Below are positions 45,956 through 55,785 of a DNA stretch of 64,000 nucleotides, in pieces; the first letter of the stretch is position 1, and every line of letters starts with the position of its first letter. The notes beneath the pieces are model-generated. The model did no database searches. It saw only the letters and a list, made by a program, of their open reading frames with translations, and was not told the origin of the DNA. The translations under genes and the position numbers were made by a program. The stretch is from an uncultured Ignavibacteriota bacterium (lineage in GTDB: Bacteria > Bacteroidota > Ignavibacteria > UBA10030 > UBA8401): assembly GCA_903884005.1 (NCBI GenBank), contig CAISDA010000017.1:62001-126000 (forward strand), given 5' to 3'.

Positions 45956-47217
45956 AATTATTACACTCGATCACCCGGAAATATATCGTCAGTGCAGTCT
46001 CCGTGCTCATCCTTTTCACTGTCGCGATGTACGTTCTCGTCAATACGATACTCGACAGCAGCATCAACGAACAGTTGATGGGCACCAAAGGGAGGATCGT
46101 GAGCAATTATCCCGGCGGTTCGCTGAAAGTATTCCCGTTCATCGAGATCGATGAAGTGGCGTCCATCCCCCCGCACACGGCCGATATGCTCAAGGACACG
46201 CTGATCTACAACACGGCCGAACACGAACAGGAAGTGTTCAGAGAGTACGTGTCCTATCAGGAACTGCATCATTCTCCGCACAAGATCACCCTGCGTCTGT
46301 CGCTCATCGAAAAAGAGGATTTGATCTGGGCATTCAGCGCGGCCTTCGGCTTGTTCTCGGCGCTGCTGCTCCTCGCGTTGTTCATCGTCAACAAGAAGAC
46401 CACGGCTGCTTTGTTTGCGCCGTTTTACAGAACGCTGGCCCAGATGCGGAATTTTTCGCTGCGCTCCTCAGTGCCGCTCGCCCTTGAAAATGGCGATATT
46501 GACGAATTCAAGGAATTAAACACCATTCTCTCGGAGCTGACGGCGAGAGCGCGAAAAGAATATACGGCGGTCAAGGAATTTTCAGAAAACGCGTCGCACG
46601 AGCTGCAGACGCCTTTGGCGATCGTCACGTCGAAGCTCGACCTGTTGATACAAAAGGAAAATCTGGACGACGAAGAAAAATTGCTGATCGAAGCAATGTA
46701 TCAGAATATCGGCAGACTGACGCATCTCAACAAGGCGCTTCTGCTCCTGTCGCAGATAGAGACCGCCGGATATTTCGAACCGGCCGATGTGGACTTCGCG
46801 CGGGAAGTCCGCAGTGAACTCGATGCGATGATGCCCATTGCCGAGTACAAAAATATTACGGTCACATCATCGATCGAACCGATGCGTCCCGTGACGGCGA
46901 ACCCGATGCTCGTCCATATCCTCGTGAAAAATCTTCTGTCCAACGCCCTGAAACATAATCACGACGGCGGGACCATCGCGGTGCGTGCAGAGGAAAATTC
47001 GTTCGTCATTGAAAATACAGGCGCTGCGCCGGAATCGGGTACGGAGATATTGTTCGATCGCTTTCAAAAATCGGGCGCTTCGGACGACTCGATCGGCTTG
47101 GGCCTGGCGGTTGTCAAAGAAATTTGCACGCTGTATCACTTCGGAGTCGAGTATGTCTATGCGGGCGGGATGCATACTGTGACCGTTCGCCTGACAGGCA
47201 TTCATCAGAGCAACTGA
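45952..47217 (+). CDS. Two-component sensor histidine kinase
   Basis: 421 aa. TM1 about residues 10-32, a periplasmic sensor of about 90 residues, TM2 about 126-148, then the dimerisation helix with phospho-accepting His in ENASHELQTPLA, an N-box LVKNLLSNALKHN, a shortened G1 region and G2 GLGLAVVKEI. A canonical HAMP is hard to see between TM2 and the H-box. Coupled to the regulator by a 4-nt overlap and 8 nt before the TolC-like gene. Confidence 0.94.
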   Translation: MKLLHSITRKYIVSAVSVLILFTVAMYVLVNTILDSSINEQLMGTKGRIVSNYPGGSLKVFPFIEIDEVASIPPHTADMLKDTLIYNTAEHEQEVFREYVSYQELHHSPHKITLRLSLIEKEDLIWAFSAAFGLFSALLLLALFIVNKKTTAALFAPFYRTLAQMRNFSLRSSVPLALENGDIDEFKELNTILSELTARARKEYTAVKEFSENASHELQTPLAIVTSKLDLLIQKENLDDEEKLLIEAMYQNIGRLTHLNKALLLLSQIETAGYFEPADVDFAREVRSELDAMMPIAEYKNITVTSSIEPMRPVTANPMLVHILVKNLLSNALKHNHDGGTIAVRAEENSFVIENTGAAPESGTEILFDRFQKSGASDDSIGLGLAVVKEICTLYHFGVEYVYAGGMHTVTVRLTGIHQSN

Positions 47218-47225
47218 CACTATCT

Positions 47226-48485
47226 ATGAAAATACTAACAGTGGCGCTTCTCCTTGTTGTTGTCGGTGCGCGCGCGCAAAACAACCTGGAGCATTTCCTC
47301 CGGACAGCAGAGACCAACAGTCCGCTGTTGAAAGAGTATGCAAACCAGCTGTCGTCCTCGTCGCTGCAAAAGGAGGCGATAAGATCGCAGCAGCAGCTGC
47401 CGCAGGTCTCCCTGTCGGCCGGATACCTCTTCGCTCCGTTCTTTAACAATAACGGACATATAGTCTCCGCCACTCCCGATCCTCAGGCGATCGGCTACGA
47501 CGTCGGCATCACGAACGGCGGTTTGTATTCCGCACAGATCAGCGTGGAAAAAAACATTTTTAACGGGCCGCTCATCGACGCGCTCACGGGCACACAGGAG
47601 ATACAGGAAGCATCGATCAACCATTCGCTGTCGATGACGCGGAGGGACCTTCACAAACAGGTGACGGACCTGTACCTGCAGACGTATGAATCGCAGAAAC
47701 TGTACGAGCTCGGCGCGGAAACGGCCGGCATTATGAAGGATCTCCTGCGTGTGCTCGGGAACCTCGTTGAACGCGGAGCGTCCAAACAATCGGAGTATCT
47801 GCTCTTGTCCATTGAATGCGAGGGCAAAACGATCGCAGCCGCTGACGCCCGTGTGCAATATGCGACCAATCTCAATCAGCTCAATTCGCTGTGCGGCATT
47901 GTGGATACCGCTGTGGTTCCCGTAGACTCGGTGTTCCTGGCCGTCCGTGCCGATGCGCCGGGATTCGCTTTCGCGAAAAAATACGAACTGGACAGCCTCT
48001 CCGCCCTCGTGCAGCAGCAGCTCTTTGAAACCAAATATCAGCCCCAGGTGGCGCTGTTTGTCAATACCGGACTGAACGCCGTTGAACTGGATAATATAGA
48101 GAGAAAGTTCGGCGTCAGCGCCGGGGTCAGCGTGTCGATCCCCCTGTTCGACGGGAACCAGCGGTCGATCGCGCGCCAACAAAATCAATTGTCGCTCCAG
48201 AGCATTGCCAACTACCGGGAAAATTTCGCCATTCAGGTGAAAAATCAGCGGAAGAATGCGCTCGACCGCCTGGAGGCTCAACGCGCCAACCTGGCCTCTC
48301 TGTCGCGGCAGATCGTCGGCTACGGGCAGCTCATTCGCATCACGGAAAACGAATTGCGCCTGGGACACGTGTCCATGATCGAGTACCTGACCGTCCTGAA
48401 AAATTATACAGACCTGAAAAAAAGCAGAATATCCGCCGAAGCCGATGTGCAGCGGGAAATAACGAATATCAATTATTGGAACTGA
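47226..48485 (+). CDS. TolC-family outer-membrane efflux protein
   Basis: 419 aa with signal peptide (cleavage after VGARAQ). Two long amphipathic coiled-coil halves, as in the OEP domain; the internal repeat is seen as 'SLSAGYLF' / 'AGVSVSIPLFDGNQR', the latter a TolC-family strand motif. Forms the outer-membrane channel of the pump encoded next. The start at 47226 removes an upstream extension overlapping the kinase gene. Confidence 0.92.
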   Translation: MKILTVALLLVVVGARAQNNLEHFLRTAETNSPLLKEYANQLSSSSLQKEAIRSQQQLPQVSLSAGYLFAPFFNNNGHIVSATPDPQAIGYDVGITNGGLYSAQISVEKNIFNGPLIDALTGTQEIQEASINHSLSMTRRDLHKQVTDLYLQTYESQKLYELGAETAGIMKDLLRVLGNLVERGASKQSEYLLLSIECEGKTIAAADARVQYATNLNQLNSLCGIVDTAVVPVDSVFLAVRADAPGFAFAKKYELDSLSALVQQQLFETKYQPQVALFVNTGLNAVELDNIERKFGVSAGVSVSIPLFDGNQRSIARQQNQLSLQSIANYRENFAIQVKNQRKNALDRLEAQRANLASLSRQIVGYGQLIRITENELRLGHVSMIEYLTVLKNYTDLKKSRISAEADVQREITNINYWN

Positions 48486-48490
48486 CGCAC

Positions 48491-49426
48491 ATGAAGACAC
48501 TGCATATGCAAAGCGGGAAACGCATGATCGGGATCGCCGGTGCAAGCGCGCTGTTGTTGCTCGCCTCGTGCTCGGCGCCGAAGGACAACGATGCGGCGCC
48601 TGCGGGCGGAACACCGGTGAAGATCGTTCATCCTTCCACCTCCTCGCTGGCCGAGTCGATGGAATGCAACGCAACGACGGCATTCCTGAAAAAGGAGATC
48701 GTGCGGTCGACGTTCCAGGGGTTCATTCAGAAGACGAATAAGGCGATCGGGGATAATATTCAAGAGGGGGAGATCCTCTTGTATCTGAAAACCAAAGAAG
48801 CCCCCGCGGGGGACAGTCCCGGCATTCACGTGAATGACAATCTGTTCCAGGGAACCGTTCCGCTGACGGCAAAATCCACGGGCGTGCTGACGGAAATGAA
48901 TTTTCATGCGGGCGAGTACGTGCAGGAGGGGGAACAACTGGCGGTCATCGCAAATCCGTCGTCGCTCGTGGTGATGCTCAATGTGCCATATCAAAATGCG
49001 TCGCAGATCGGCATCAACACCCGATGCACGGTGATCCTTCCGAACGGCAGGAGGATGGACGGGACGGTCGCCAGCGCGCTCCCGTCGGTGGACCCCGCGT
49101 CCCAGACACAATCATTCATCATACGGTGCGCGGACATGGCACACGTGCCGGCCAATTTGAATCTTGTCGTGACGATTCCCGTGCGCGCGATCAGGAATGC
49201 CGTTGTTCTTCCGAAGCGCGCCATACAAAGCAACGAGACGCTGGACAGCTTCTGGATCATGAAGCTGGTGAACGATTCAATTGCCGTGAAGGTGCCGATC
49301 GTGAAGGGTTCGGAAAACGACAGTCTCGTGCAGATACTCGCCCCCGTCCTGAATGCGGCCGAGAGAATAGTCTTCGAAGGCGGTTATGGTCTGCCGGACA
49401 CTGCCAGGGTAAGCATAGGGAACTGA
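48491..49426 (+). CDS. RND efflux periplasmic adaptor (HlyD/MFP family), lipoprotein
   Basis: 311 aa, short for the family because the alpha-hairpin is reduced. Lipobox LLASC, then a lipoyl-half 'QGFIQKTNKAIGDNIQEGEILLYLKTK', the second lipoyl-half 'GVLTEMNFHAGEYVQEGEQLAVIA', and a beta-barrel domain ('NTRCTVILPNGRRMDGTVASALPSVD'). It starts 5 nt after the TolC gene and ends 5 nt before the RND gene. Confidence 0.92.
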   Translation: MKTLHMQSGKRMIGIAGASALLLLASCSAPKDNDAAPAGGTPVKIVHPSTSSLAESMECNATTAFLKKEIVRSTFQGFIQKTNKAIGDNIQEGEILLYLKTKEAPAGDSPGIHVNDNLFQGTVPLTAKSTGVLTEMNFHAGEYVQEGEQLAVIANPSSLVVMLNVPYQNASQIGINTRCTVILPNGRRMDGTVASALPSVDPASQTQSFIIRCADMAHVPANLNLVVTIPVRAIRNAVVLPKRAIQSNETLDSFWIMKLVNDSIAVKVPIVKGSENDSLVQILAPVLNAAERIVFEGGYGLPDTARVSIGN

Positions 49427-49431
49427 CGACG

Positions 49432-52400
49432 ATGAACAACTTCTACGCACGCTATAAAAGTCCGATCCTCGCCATCGCGTTCATGATCCTGGCCGGGGGG
49501 ATCTTTTCCCTCCTGAAGATCCAATCGGGATTGTTCCCCGATATCACGTTTCCGAAGATCAAAATCATTGCCGACAACGGCCAGCAGCCGATCGATAAAA
49601 TGATGGTCACGGTCACCGTGCCGCTCGAAAACGCGATAAAAAAAGTGGAAGAGCTGCAAATGGTCCACAGCACCACGAGCCGCGGCAGCTGCGAGATCTC
49701 GGCGTTCCTCAATTGGAACACCGATGTCGATCTGGGCAAGCAGCGCATCGAAGCCCGCATCAATGCGATCAAGCAATTGCTGCCCGCCGATGTCAACATC
49801 ACTGTCGAAAAAATGAATCCCTCCATCCTGCCGATCATGGGGTTCTCGCTCGAGGGTGCGGGGAAGAGTCCGATAGAATTGAGGCAGATCGCTGAATATA
49901 CGATCAAGCCGTTCCTCTCGCGGATACAGGGGATTTCGGACGTGGTGGTCATCGGGGGAAAAACAAAAGAATATCATCTCATCATCGACCCGGTGAAGGT
50001 AAGCCAGCTCGGACTGACGCCGCAAACGATCATGAACGTGCTCACGCAGTCGAACATCATTGCGTCGAACGGGTATGTGCAGGACTATAACCGGCTGTAC
50101 CTTTCCATCACCGACGCCTCGATCGCATCCAAGGAAGCACTTGAAAATACGATCATCAGCAATTCTCCGAAACGGATAGTGAAGGTGAAGGATGTCGCTT
50201 CGGTCGAGATCGGGGAAGTAAAAGAGTATATCAAGATCAACGCAAACGGCTTGAATGTGCCGCTCATCGCGATCCTGAAGCAGCCGAAGGCGAATTTGCT
50301 GGAAGTGGTGGACAGTGTTCACGTGCAGCTCGGCGAACTCTCAAAGCTGCTCCCGGCCGGTGTTGTCATAAAGCCATTTTACAACCAGGCGGAATTTGTG
50401 GGAGACTCGATCAGCAGCCTGCGCGACGTGCTCTGGATCGGCCTTGTGCTCGCAATGTTCGTGACCGTCATTTTCCTGCGTTCGGTCAAGGCGAGCTCGG
50501 TGATCCTCCTCACGATTCCCGTGACGCTCGCGGCGACGGTCATCCTCCTCTACGCGTTCGGATACACGCTCAACATCATGACCATCGGAGCGATCGCCGC
50601 AGCGATCGGATTGATCATCGACGACGCCATCGTGGTCGTCGAACAGATCCACCGCACGCACGAGGAGCATCCCGAGGCGAACAGCTTCGACCTGATCTCG
50701 AAGGCGATCCGTTATCTGTTCCCTGCAATGGTCGGCTCATCGCTCAGCACGATCGTGATCTTCCTGCCGTTCGCGCTCATGAGCGGCGTTGCAGGCGCGT
50801 ATTTCAGGGTCCTCACAGACACGATGATCATCACGCTCGCGTGCTCGTTCTTCGTCACGTGGATCTGCCTTCCGGCCATCTATGTGATGTTCTCAACGGA
50901 AAAACATTTCATTCAGGAACAGTCGAAGGAAGTGCGGCAGCGTGCCTGGGTGTACTACGTCATCGAAAAACCGGTGATCTCGCTGAGTTTCGTTGCGGCG
51001 ATCATCGTGCTCTCGGCCATCGTCACGCCGAAACTCCCATCCGGTTTCCTGCCGGAGATGGACGAAGGGTCGATCGTACTCGACTATTCAAGTCCAGCCG
51101 GCACATCGCTCGAGGACACGGACGCGATGCTGCAGTATGTGGACCGCGTTCTGGCAGCAACACCCGAAGTGGAATCGTTCTCGAGACGGACCGGAACACA
51201 GATGGGATTTTTCATCACCGAACCGAACCGCGGCGACTACCTCATCCAATTGAAGAAGCGGCGGGATAAATCGACAGAGGAAGTGTCCAATGAAATACGG
51301 AAACGCATCGAGCCGGCGCTTCCCTCTCTCCGCGTGGACTTCGGCCAGGTGATCACCGACATGCTCGGCGACCTGATGAGCTCGGTCCAGCCGATCGACA
51401 TAAAAATATTCGGCGACGATTCGCACACACTCCACGCATTGGCCGAAGACGCGGCGTCGGCGGTTGAAGGCACGCCGGGCACCGCCGACGTGTTTAACGG
51501 CATCACCATCGCCGGGCCGGAGATGGCGTTCCATCCGAACATTGCGAAGCTGAGCCAATACCAGCTCTCGCCGCAGGATTTTCAGTTCCAGATGCAGACA
51601 AAAATTGAAGGAACGCGCGTCGGTTCCATGCTGGAAAAAAACCGGCTCGTGGACATACGCATGATAGAGCAATCGAAGCAGCATACGGTGCTCGACCTCC
51701 GGCGCACGTCCCTCTTCCTGCCTGACGGGAAGACAAAGCCGATCGGCGAATTTGCCGACTTCAGCATGAATGCCGGCGTCGCGGAAATTGAGAGGGAGAA
51801 CCTTCAGCAGATGGTCTCGGTGACGGCGCGATTGAACAATCGGGACCTTGGCAGCACGCTTGCCGAGATCAGGAAAAATATTTCCTCCAGGCTCCATGTG
51901 CCTTCCGGATATCAGGTCGTGTACGGCGGTTCGTACGCCGAGCAGCAGCAGGCGTTCAAGGAATTGCTTGTCATTCTGCTCTTGGCGGTGCTGCTTGTGT
52001 TCACCGTCATCCTGTTCCTGTTCAGGAAGGTGCGCGTGGCGCTGTCGATCATTTTCATCGCGGTGCTTGGCATCGGCGGATGCGTTGCAGCCTTGTTCCT
52101 GACGGGCACGCCGTTGAACGTCGGGAGCTATACGGGAATCATCATGATCATCGGCATTATCGGTGAAAACGCGATCTTCACGTACCTGCAATATTCCGAA
52201 TCGAAGCGGACCGGCCTGAAGCGGGACGACGCGATCGCCTTTGCCATTTCGACGCGGCTGCGTCCGAAGCTGATGACGGCTCTCGGGGCGATCACCGCGC
52301 TGTTTCCCCTTGCGCTCGGCATGGGGACCGGAGCGCAGATGCATCAGCCGCTGGCGATAGCGATCATCGGAGGACTGATCCTCGCGCTTCCACTCCTGCT

Positions 52401-52464
52401 CGTTGTGCTGCCGACGCTCTTGCGCATGATAGAAAAAGAGGAAGACGCTCCAGAATTTCTTTAG
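49432..52464 (+). CDS. RND-superfamily efflux transporter (AcrB/CusA family)
   Basis: 1010 aa, twelve TM helices with two large periplasmic loops. The start at 49432 is 5 nt after the adaptor stop; an extended frame to 49024 is the adaptor out of register. The proton-relay Asp pair is present in TM4 (LIIDDAIVVVEQ). In TM10 the position of AcrB Lys940 is Glu (GENAIFTYLQ), as in heavy-metal RND pumps (CusA-like), so metal or another non-drug substrate is possible. Third component of the pump. Confidence 0.94.
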   Translation: MNNFYARYKSPILAIAFMILAGGIFSLLKIQSGLFPDITFPKIKIIADNGQQPIDKMMVTVTVPLENAIKKVEELQMVHSTTSRGSCEISAFLNWNTDVDLGKQRIEARINAIKQLLPADVNITVEKMNPSILPIMGFSLEGAGKSPIELRQIAEYTIKPFLSRIQGISDVVVIGGKTKEYHLIIDPVKVSQLGLTPQTIMNVLTQSNIIASNGYVQDYNRLYLSITDASIASKEALENTIISNSPKRIVKVKDVASVEIGEVKEYIKINANGLNVPLIAILKQPKANLLEVVDSVHVQLGELSKLLPAGVVIKPFYNQAEFVGDSISSLRDVLWIGLVLAMFVTVIFLRSVKASSVILLTIPVTLAATVILLYAFGYTLNIMTIGAIAAAIGLIIDDAIVVVEQIHRTHEEHPEANSFDLISKAIRYLFPAMVGSSLSTIVIFLPFALMSGVAGAYFRVLTDTMIITLACSFFVTWICLPAIYVMFSTEKHFIQEQSKEVRQRAWVYYVIEKPVISLSFVAAIIVLSAIVTPKLPSGFLPEMDEGSIVLDYSSPAGTSLEDTDAMLQYVDRVLAATPEVESFSRRTGTQMGFFITEPNRGDYLIQLKKRRDKSTEEVSNEIRKRIEPALPSLRVDFGQVITDMLGDLMSSVQPIDIKIFGDDSHTLHALAEDAASAVEGTPGTADVFNGITIAGPEMAFHPNIAKLSQYQLSPQDFQFQMQTKIEGTRVGSMLEKNRLVDIRMIEQSKQHTVLDLRRTSLFLPDGKTKPIGEFADFSMNAGVAEIERENLQQMVSVTARLNNRDLGSTLAEIRKNISSRLHVPSGYQVVYGGSYAEQQQAFKELLVILLLAVLLVFTVILFLFRKVRVALSIIFIAVLGIGGCVAALFLTGTPLNVGSYTGIIMIIGIIGENAIFTYLQYSESKRTGLKRDDAIAFAISTRLRPKLMTALGAITALFPLALGMGTGAQMHQPLAIAIIGGLILALPLLLVVLPTLLRMIEKEEDAPEFL

Positions 52465-52538
52465 ATTCGGTTCGTACATTACCGGGGAACGATCAGCGTT
52501 CCCCGTGTTTTCCATTCACGTACACAATGAGGTTTACA

Positions 52539-52967
52539 ATGAAGGCTAAAAACATTCTACTCGCAGTGTTGTTTCTTTCTGTCGCAGCGTTCGCACAGGA
52601 ATCGAAAGTGCCGAAGATCGTGAAAGATGCCTTCGCCAAGATCCATCCGGCGGCGGCAACTATCATATGGGAAAAGGAAGGCGCAAACTCGTACGAGATC
52701 AGCTTCAAGGAAAACGGAATTGAGATCTCCGTCGTCATGGACGGAAAAGGCGCTCTGAAGGAAACAGAGACCGCCATACCGATCGCCGAATTGCCTGCGT
52801 CGATCGCGCCGTATATCGGAAAGAAGTATGCGGGTTATACGATCAACGATGGGGCGAAGATCGTCAACGACAAGGGCGTGACGACATTCGAAGCCGGGAT
52901 TTCAAAGGGAAAAATCAAAAAAGACGTCATGTTCGACAAGGATGGCGCGCCGCTGAAGAAGAAATAA
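52539..52967 (+). CDS. Secreted PepSY-like protein (DUF2874-type)
   Basis: 142 aa with a signal peptide (cleavage near AAFAQ). Two repeats of about 60 residues, each of PepSY/BLIP-like alpha-beta pattern: 'VKDAFAKIHPAAATIIWEKEGANSYEISF' and 'IAPYIGKKYAGYTINDGAKIVNDKGVTTFEAGI'. Proteins of this type are periplasmic and often neighbours of two-component systems and pumps. It ends in a lysine-rich tail. An ATG at 52527 is a second possible start. It lies 74 nt after the RND gene and may be the pump's accessory or a sensor-regulating factor (inference). Confidence 0.82.
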   Translation: MKAKNILLAVLFLSVAAFAQESKVPKIVKDAFAKIHPAAATIIWEKEGANSYEISFKENGIEISVVMDGKGALKETETAIPIAELPASIAPYIGKKYAGYTINDGAKIVNDKGVTTFEAGISKGKIKKDVMFDKDGAPLKKK

Positions 52968-52990
52968 TATTCTTCTTCGACGTTCGTTGC

Positions 52991-53072
52991 TCATCAGTAA
53001 CACGCACCGCTTCGCTCGAGCGGGCGAGATACCATCTCGCCCTACATGCGCACCAATGCTGCGTCTGCGAAA
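52991..53072 (-). repeat. Covarying-hairpin repeat, copy D (inverted)
   Basis: Same blocks as copies B and C in reverse: CAGTAACACGCACCGCTTCG, CGCTCGAGCG, hairpin GGGCGAGAT-ACC-ATCTCGCCC (53022-53042, perfect 9-bp stem), TACATGCGCACCAATGC. In the gap after the PepSY-like gene. Confidence 0.85.
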
Positions 53073-53145
53073 CGGGTTTTTTCATGCGGGGTGGCGAACA
53101 CCACATTCATGAACGCTGCTATGAACATACTCGGCGGCATCTGTG

Positions 53146-53180
53146 GTGCGTGTAGGGCGAGCTGTTAGCTCGCCCTGCGG
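53146..53180 (+). repeat. Covarying-hairpin repeat, partial copy (hairpin only)
   Basis: GTGCGTGTA then hairpin AGGGCGAGC-TGTTA-GCTCGCCCT (53154-53176, perfect 9-bp stem). The preceding bases match copies B and C. The right-hand block is absent. Confidence 0.6.
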
Positions 53181-53239
53181 TCGTTTAAGATGCAGCCCAA
53201 TCGTTGCACGGATTACAATCTATATTTCAGAGGAACAGA

Positions 53240-55666
53240 ATGAGTTTCACCCGTTACTTTTTGTTGTTCATGTGTATCATTGTTTGCGATGCCACTCTCG
53301 TTGCACAAGGCCGGATCGCCGGAAGTATTTCGGGCTCGGTCGTTTCCAGCCAGACCAAAAAACCCATCGAAATGGTGAACGTTGCCATTGTCAATGCCTC
53401 CACTGGTGCGATCGTCACCGGCAGCGTCACCGATGCAAAAGGGAAGTTCACGATCGCGGACGTGCCCGCCGGGAACTATCGCGCCAAGGCAAGCATTCTG
53501 GGGTATCACGCGGAGCTGTCAAAGGTATTCGTTCTTGACGCGGCACACACCGATGTGCGCCTGGCGGTGTTCGCGCTTGCTGAATCAGAAGTCAATCTCA
53601 ATGAGGTGACGATCACCGGAACGAAAACGGCGCTCAATACGGCGATCGACCGGAAAGTGTACAACGTCCAGCAGGATATCATGAGCCAATCCGGCACGGC
53701 CAGCGATCTGCTGCAGAATATCCCGTCGGTGCAGGTCGATATCGACGGAAATGTGAGCCTGCGCGGATCGACGGATGTGATGATCCTCATCAACGGGAAA
53801 AAATCGCCGCTCATGGGGGCAAACCGCGCAGACGTGCTCGCGCAGATGCAGGCGAGTTCGATAGAACGCATCGAAGTCATCACGAACCCTTCGGCGAAGT
53901 ATAAACCGGATGGAACCTCCGGCATCATCAACATTGTGATGAAGAAAAACGCCGGCACCGGACTCAATGGCACGCTCATCGGCAATGCGGGAAATCAGAG
54001 CCGCTATAACGGCAGCGCATCGCTCACGTACAATCCCGGCACATTCAATATCTTCGGCAGCGTCAGTTACCGGCAGGACGACCGTACCAGCCTCACCACA
54101 GACACGCGCACGCAGCGCGACGGACTGACGGCAGTAACGGGGTACTTCAACGACAACGCGCGCTCCACGTCACGGCCGTCGTCCGAAGTGATCACACTGG
54201 GCGGCGAAGCGACAATCGACGCGGCGAACGCAGCCGGACTCTCGGGCAACTATCATCACCGGGGGTTCACGAGAACCGACGTCTCGGACAAGGTGCAGCG
54301 CGATGCAGCCTTCGTTATTACGGAGCGGTACGAGCGGGTACGCTACGATCCCGAGTATGAAAATGAAATCGGCATGGATGCATACGTGCAGCATGCCTTT
54401 GCGGGGGAGGATCACAAACTGCGGCTTGAATTCAAAGCCTCGCACAAGCCCGAAGTGGAAGACAATCATTACACGAACCTCTACACGTTGCCGGGCGCGC
54501 TGGTGAATTACGACAACACGCTGATCAAACAGACGGAAGATCAAAACGAGGCGGCCGCCGAGTATTCGTATAAAATTGACGACAAGAACACGTTCGAAGC
54601 GGGGTATGCGGGCGAATTCAATAAACGGGATATGGAGTACCTCGGATCGTTCTTCGATCCGATGCGTTCGCAATTCATCACCGATACGATCAAGACCAAT
54701 CACTTCCTCTACAACGAAACGATACACGCCCTCTATGCGACATATGAAACGGGTGCGGGAGCGTTCAGGCTTCTCGGCGGACTGCGGGCAGAGCAGGCGT
54801 CAATGAAAGCGGACCTGGTGTCGAAAGATTCGATCGTCACCAACGATTATGTGTATCTGTACCCGACGCTTCACCTTGGCTATAAATTCAGCGAGGCAGT
54901 GGAACTGCAGCTCAATTACAGCCGCCGCGCCCGCCGTCCCGAAGGCGACGACCTGAACCCCTTCCCCGAATACCAGGATCCGCGCAACGTCCGCGCCGGC
55001 AACCCCTTGCTGCGTCCCGAGCTGATCCATTCTGTGGAATTCGGCTGCCAGCTGCAGAACGACAACGTGACGGTCGTGCCGAGCCTGTTCTACCGGAATG
55101 CGTACGACCGGTTCACATCCGTGACCACAGCGTTGAACGACACGACGCTGCTGTCGACGATGAAAAATTTATCATCCGAACAATCGGCCGGGTTCGAACT
55201 CGTTGCGGCAGGGAATATCGCGAAGATCGTGACGGCAAATTTCAGCCTGATGTCTTTTTACGAGGAGATCGACGCGTCGAATTTGGGATTCAGCGCAAAA
55301 CAATCGACATGGACGTGGAATGGATCGCTCAACTGCAATGTGACGCTGCCGTTCGCGATGATGGTGCAGGTAAATTCGAATTATCGTTCGGCCCGTCTGA
55401 CGCCGCAGGGCCAGACCCGCCCGACCTTTGTGATGAATCTCGGGCTGCGCCAGGACCTTCTGGACGACCAGCTGTCTGTCGTTCTCACGGTGTCCGATCT
55501 CTTAAAGACGCTCGACAGACGGAACGAAGTGAATGCGCCGTGGCTGAGTCAGCTCACGGTCAACAATCGCGATGCGCAGATCATCTATCTGGGCATCGCT
55601 TATCACTTCGGACAGCCAACCAAGAAGCAGAAGGAAAAGTCGCTGCAGTACGACAACCAATTGTAA
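53240..55666 (+). CDS. TonB-dependent outer-membrane receptor (OMP_b-brl_3 type)
   Basis: 808 aa. Signal peptide to about residue 23 (LVAQ). Carboxypeptidase-regulatory-like domain about 30-110 ('GSISGSVVSSQTKKPIEMVNV'), TonB plug about 125-230 ('LLQNIPSVQVDIDGNVSLRG', 'VMILINGKKSPL') and a 22-strand barrel to the C-terminus, including 'NYSRRARRPEGDDLNPFPEY'. No SusD follows, so a polysaccharide-uptake system is not indicated. The start at 53240 follows AGAGGAACAG. Substrate unknown. Confidence 0.92.
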   Translation: MSFTRYFLLFMCIIVCDATLVAQGRIAGSISGSVVSSQTKKPIEMVNVAIVNASTGAIVTGSVTDAKGKFTIADVPAGNYRAKASILGYHAELSKVFVLDAAHTDVRLAVFALAESEVNLNEVTITGTKTALNTAIDRKVYNVQQDIMSQSGTASDLLQNIPSVQVDIDGNVSLRGSTDVMILINGKKSPLMGANRADVLAQMQASSIERIEVITNPSAKYKPDGTSGIINIVMKKNAGTGLNGTLIGNAGNQSRYNGSASLTYNPGTFNIFGSVSYRQDDRTSLTTDTRTQRDGLTAVTGYFNDNARSTSRPSSEVITLGGEATIDAANAAGLSGNYHHRGFTRTDVSDKVQRDAAFVITERYERVRYDPEYENEIGMDAYVQHAFAGEDHKLRLEFKASHKPEVEDNHYTNLYTLPGALVNYDNTLIKQTEDQNEAAAEYSYKIDDKNTFEAGYAGEFNKRDMEYLGSFFDPMRSQFITDTIKTNHFLYNETIHALYATYETGAGAFRLLGGLRAEQASMKADLVSKDSIVTNDYVYLYPTLHLGYKFSEAVELQLNYSRRARRPEGDDLNPFPEYQDPRNVRAGNPLLRPELIHSVEFGCQLQNDNVTVVPSLFYRNAYDRFTSVTTALNDTTLLSTMKNLSSEQSAGFELVAAGNIAKIVTANFSLMSFYEEIDASNLGFSAKQSTWTWNGSLNCNVTLPFAMMVQVNSNYRSARLTPQGQTRPTFVMNLGLRQDLLDDQLSVVLTVSDLLKTLDRRNEVNAPWLSQLTVNNRDAQIIYLGIAYHFGQPTKKQKEKSLQYDNQL

Positions 55667-55785
55667 CCATTAAAATCAATTGCTAAATACCGATTAATGC
55701 GCTTTGTATTATTGGATGTGGCAGATCATTTGGCAGATGTGCGTCCATGCGGTTGGGTGACGATGTTCGTAAACGATGAGCGAGG

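Noticed and set aside
49024-49431. N-terminal extension of the RND transporter
   Set aside because: It overlaps the adaptor gene in another frame, is rich in Arg/Gly and lacks a TM helix; the canonical RND N-terminus starts at 49432.
53101-53239. Structured RNA upstream of the TonB receptor (riboswitch such as cobalamin)
   Set aside because: The only strong hairpin is the dispersed-repeat stem at 53154-53176; no B12-box or other conserved riboswitch core was found.
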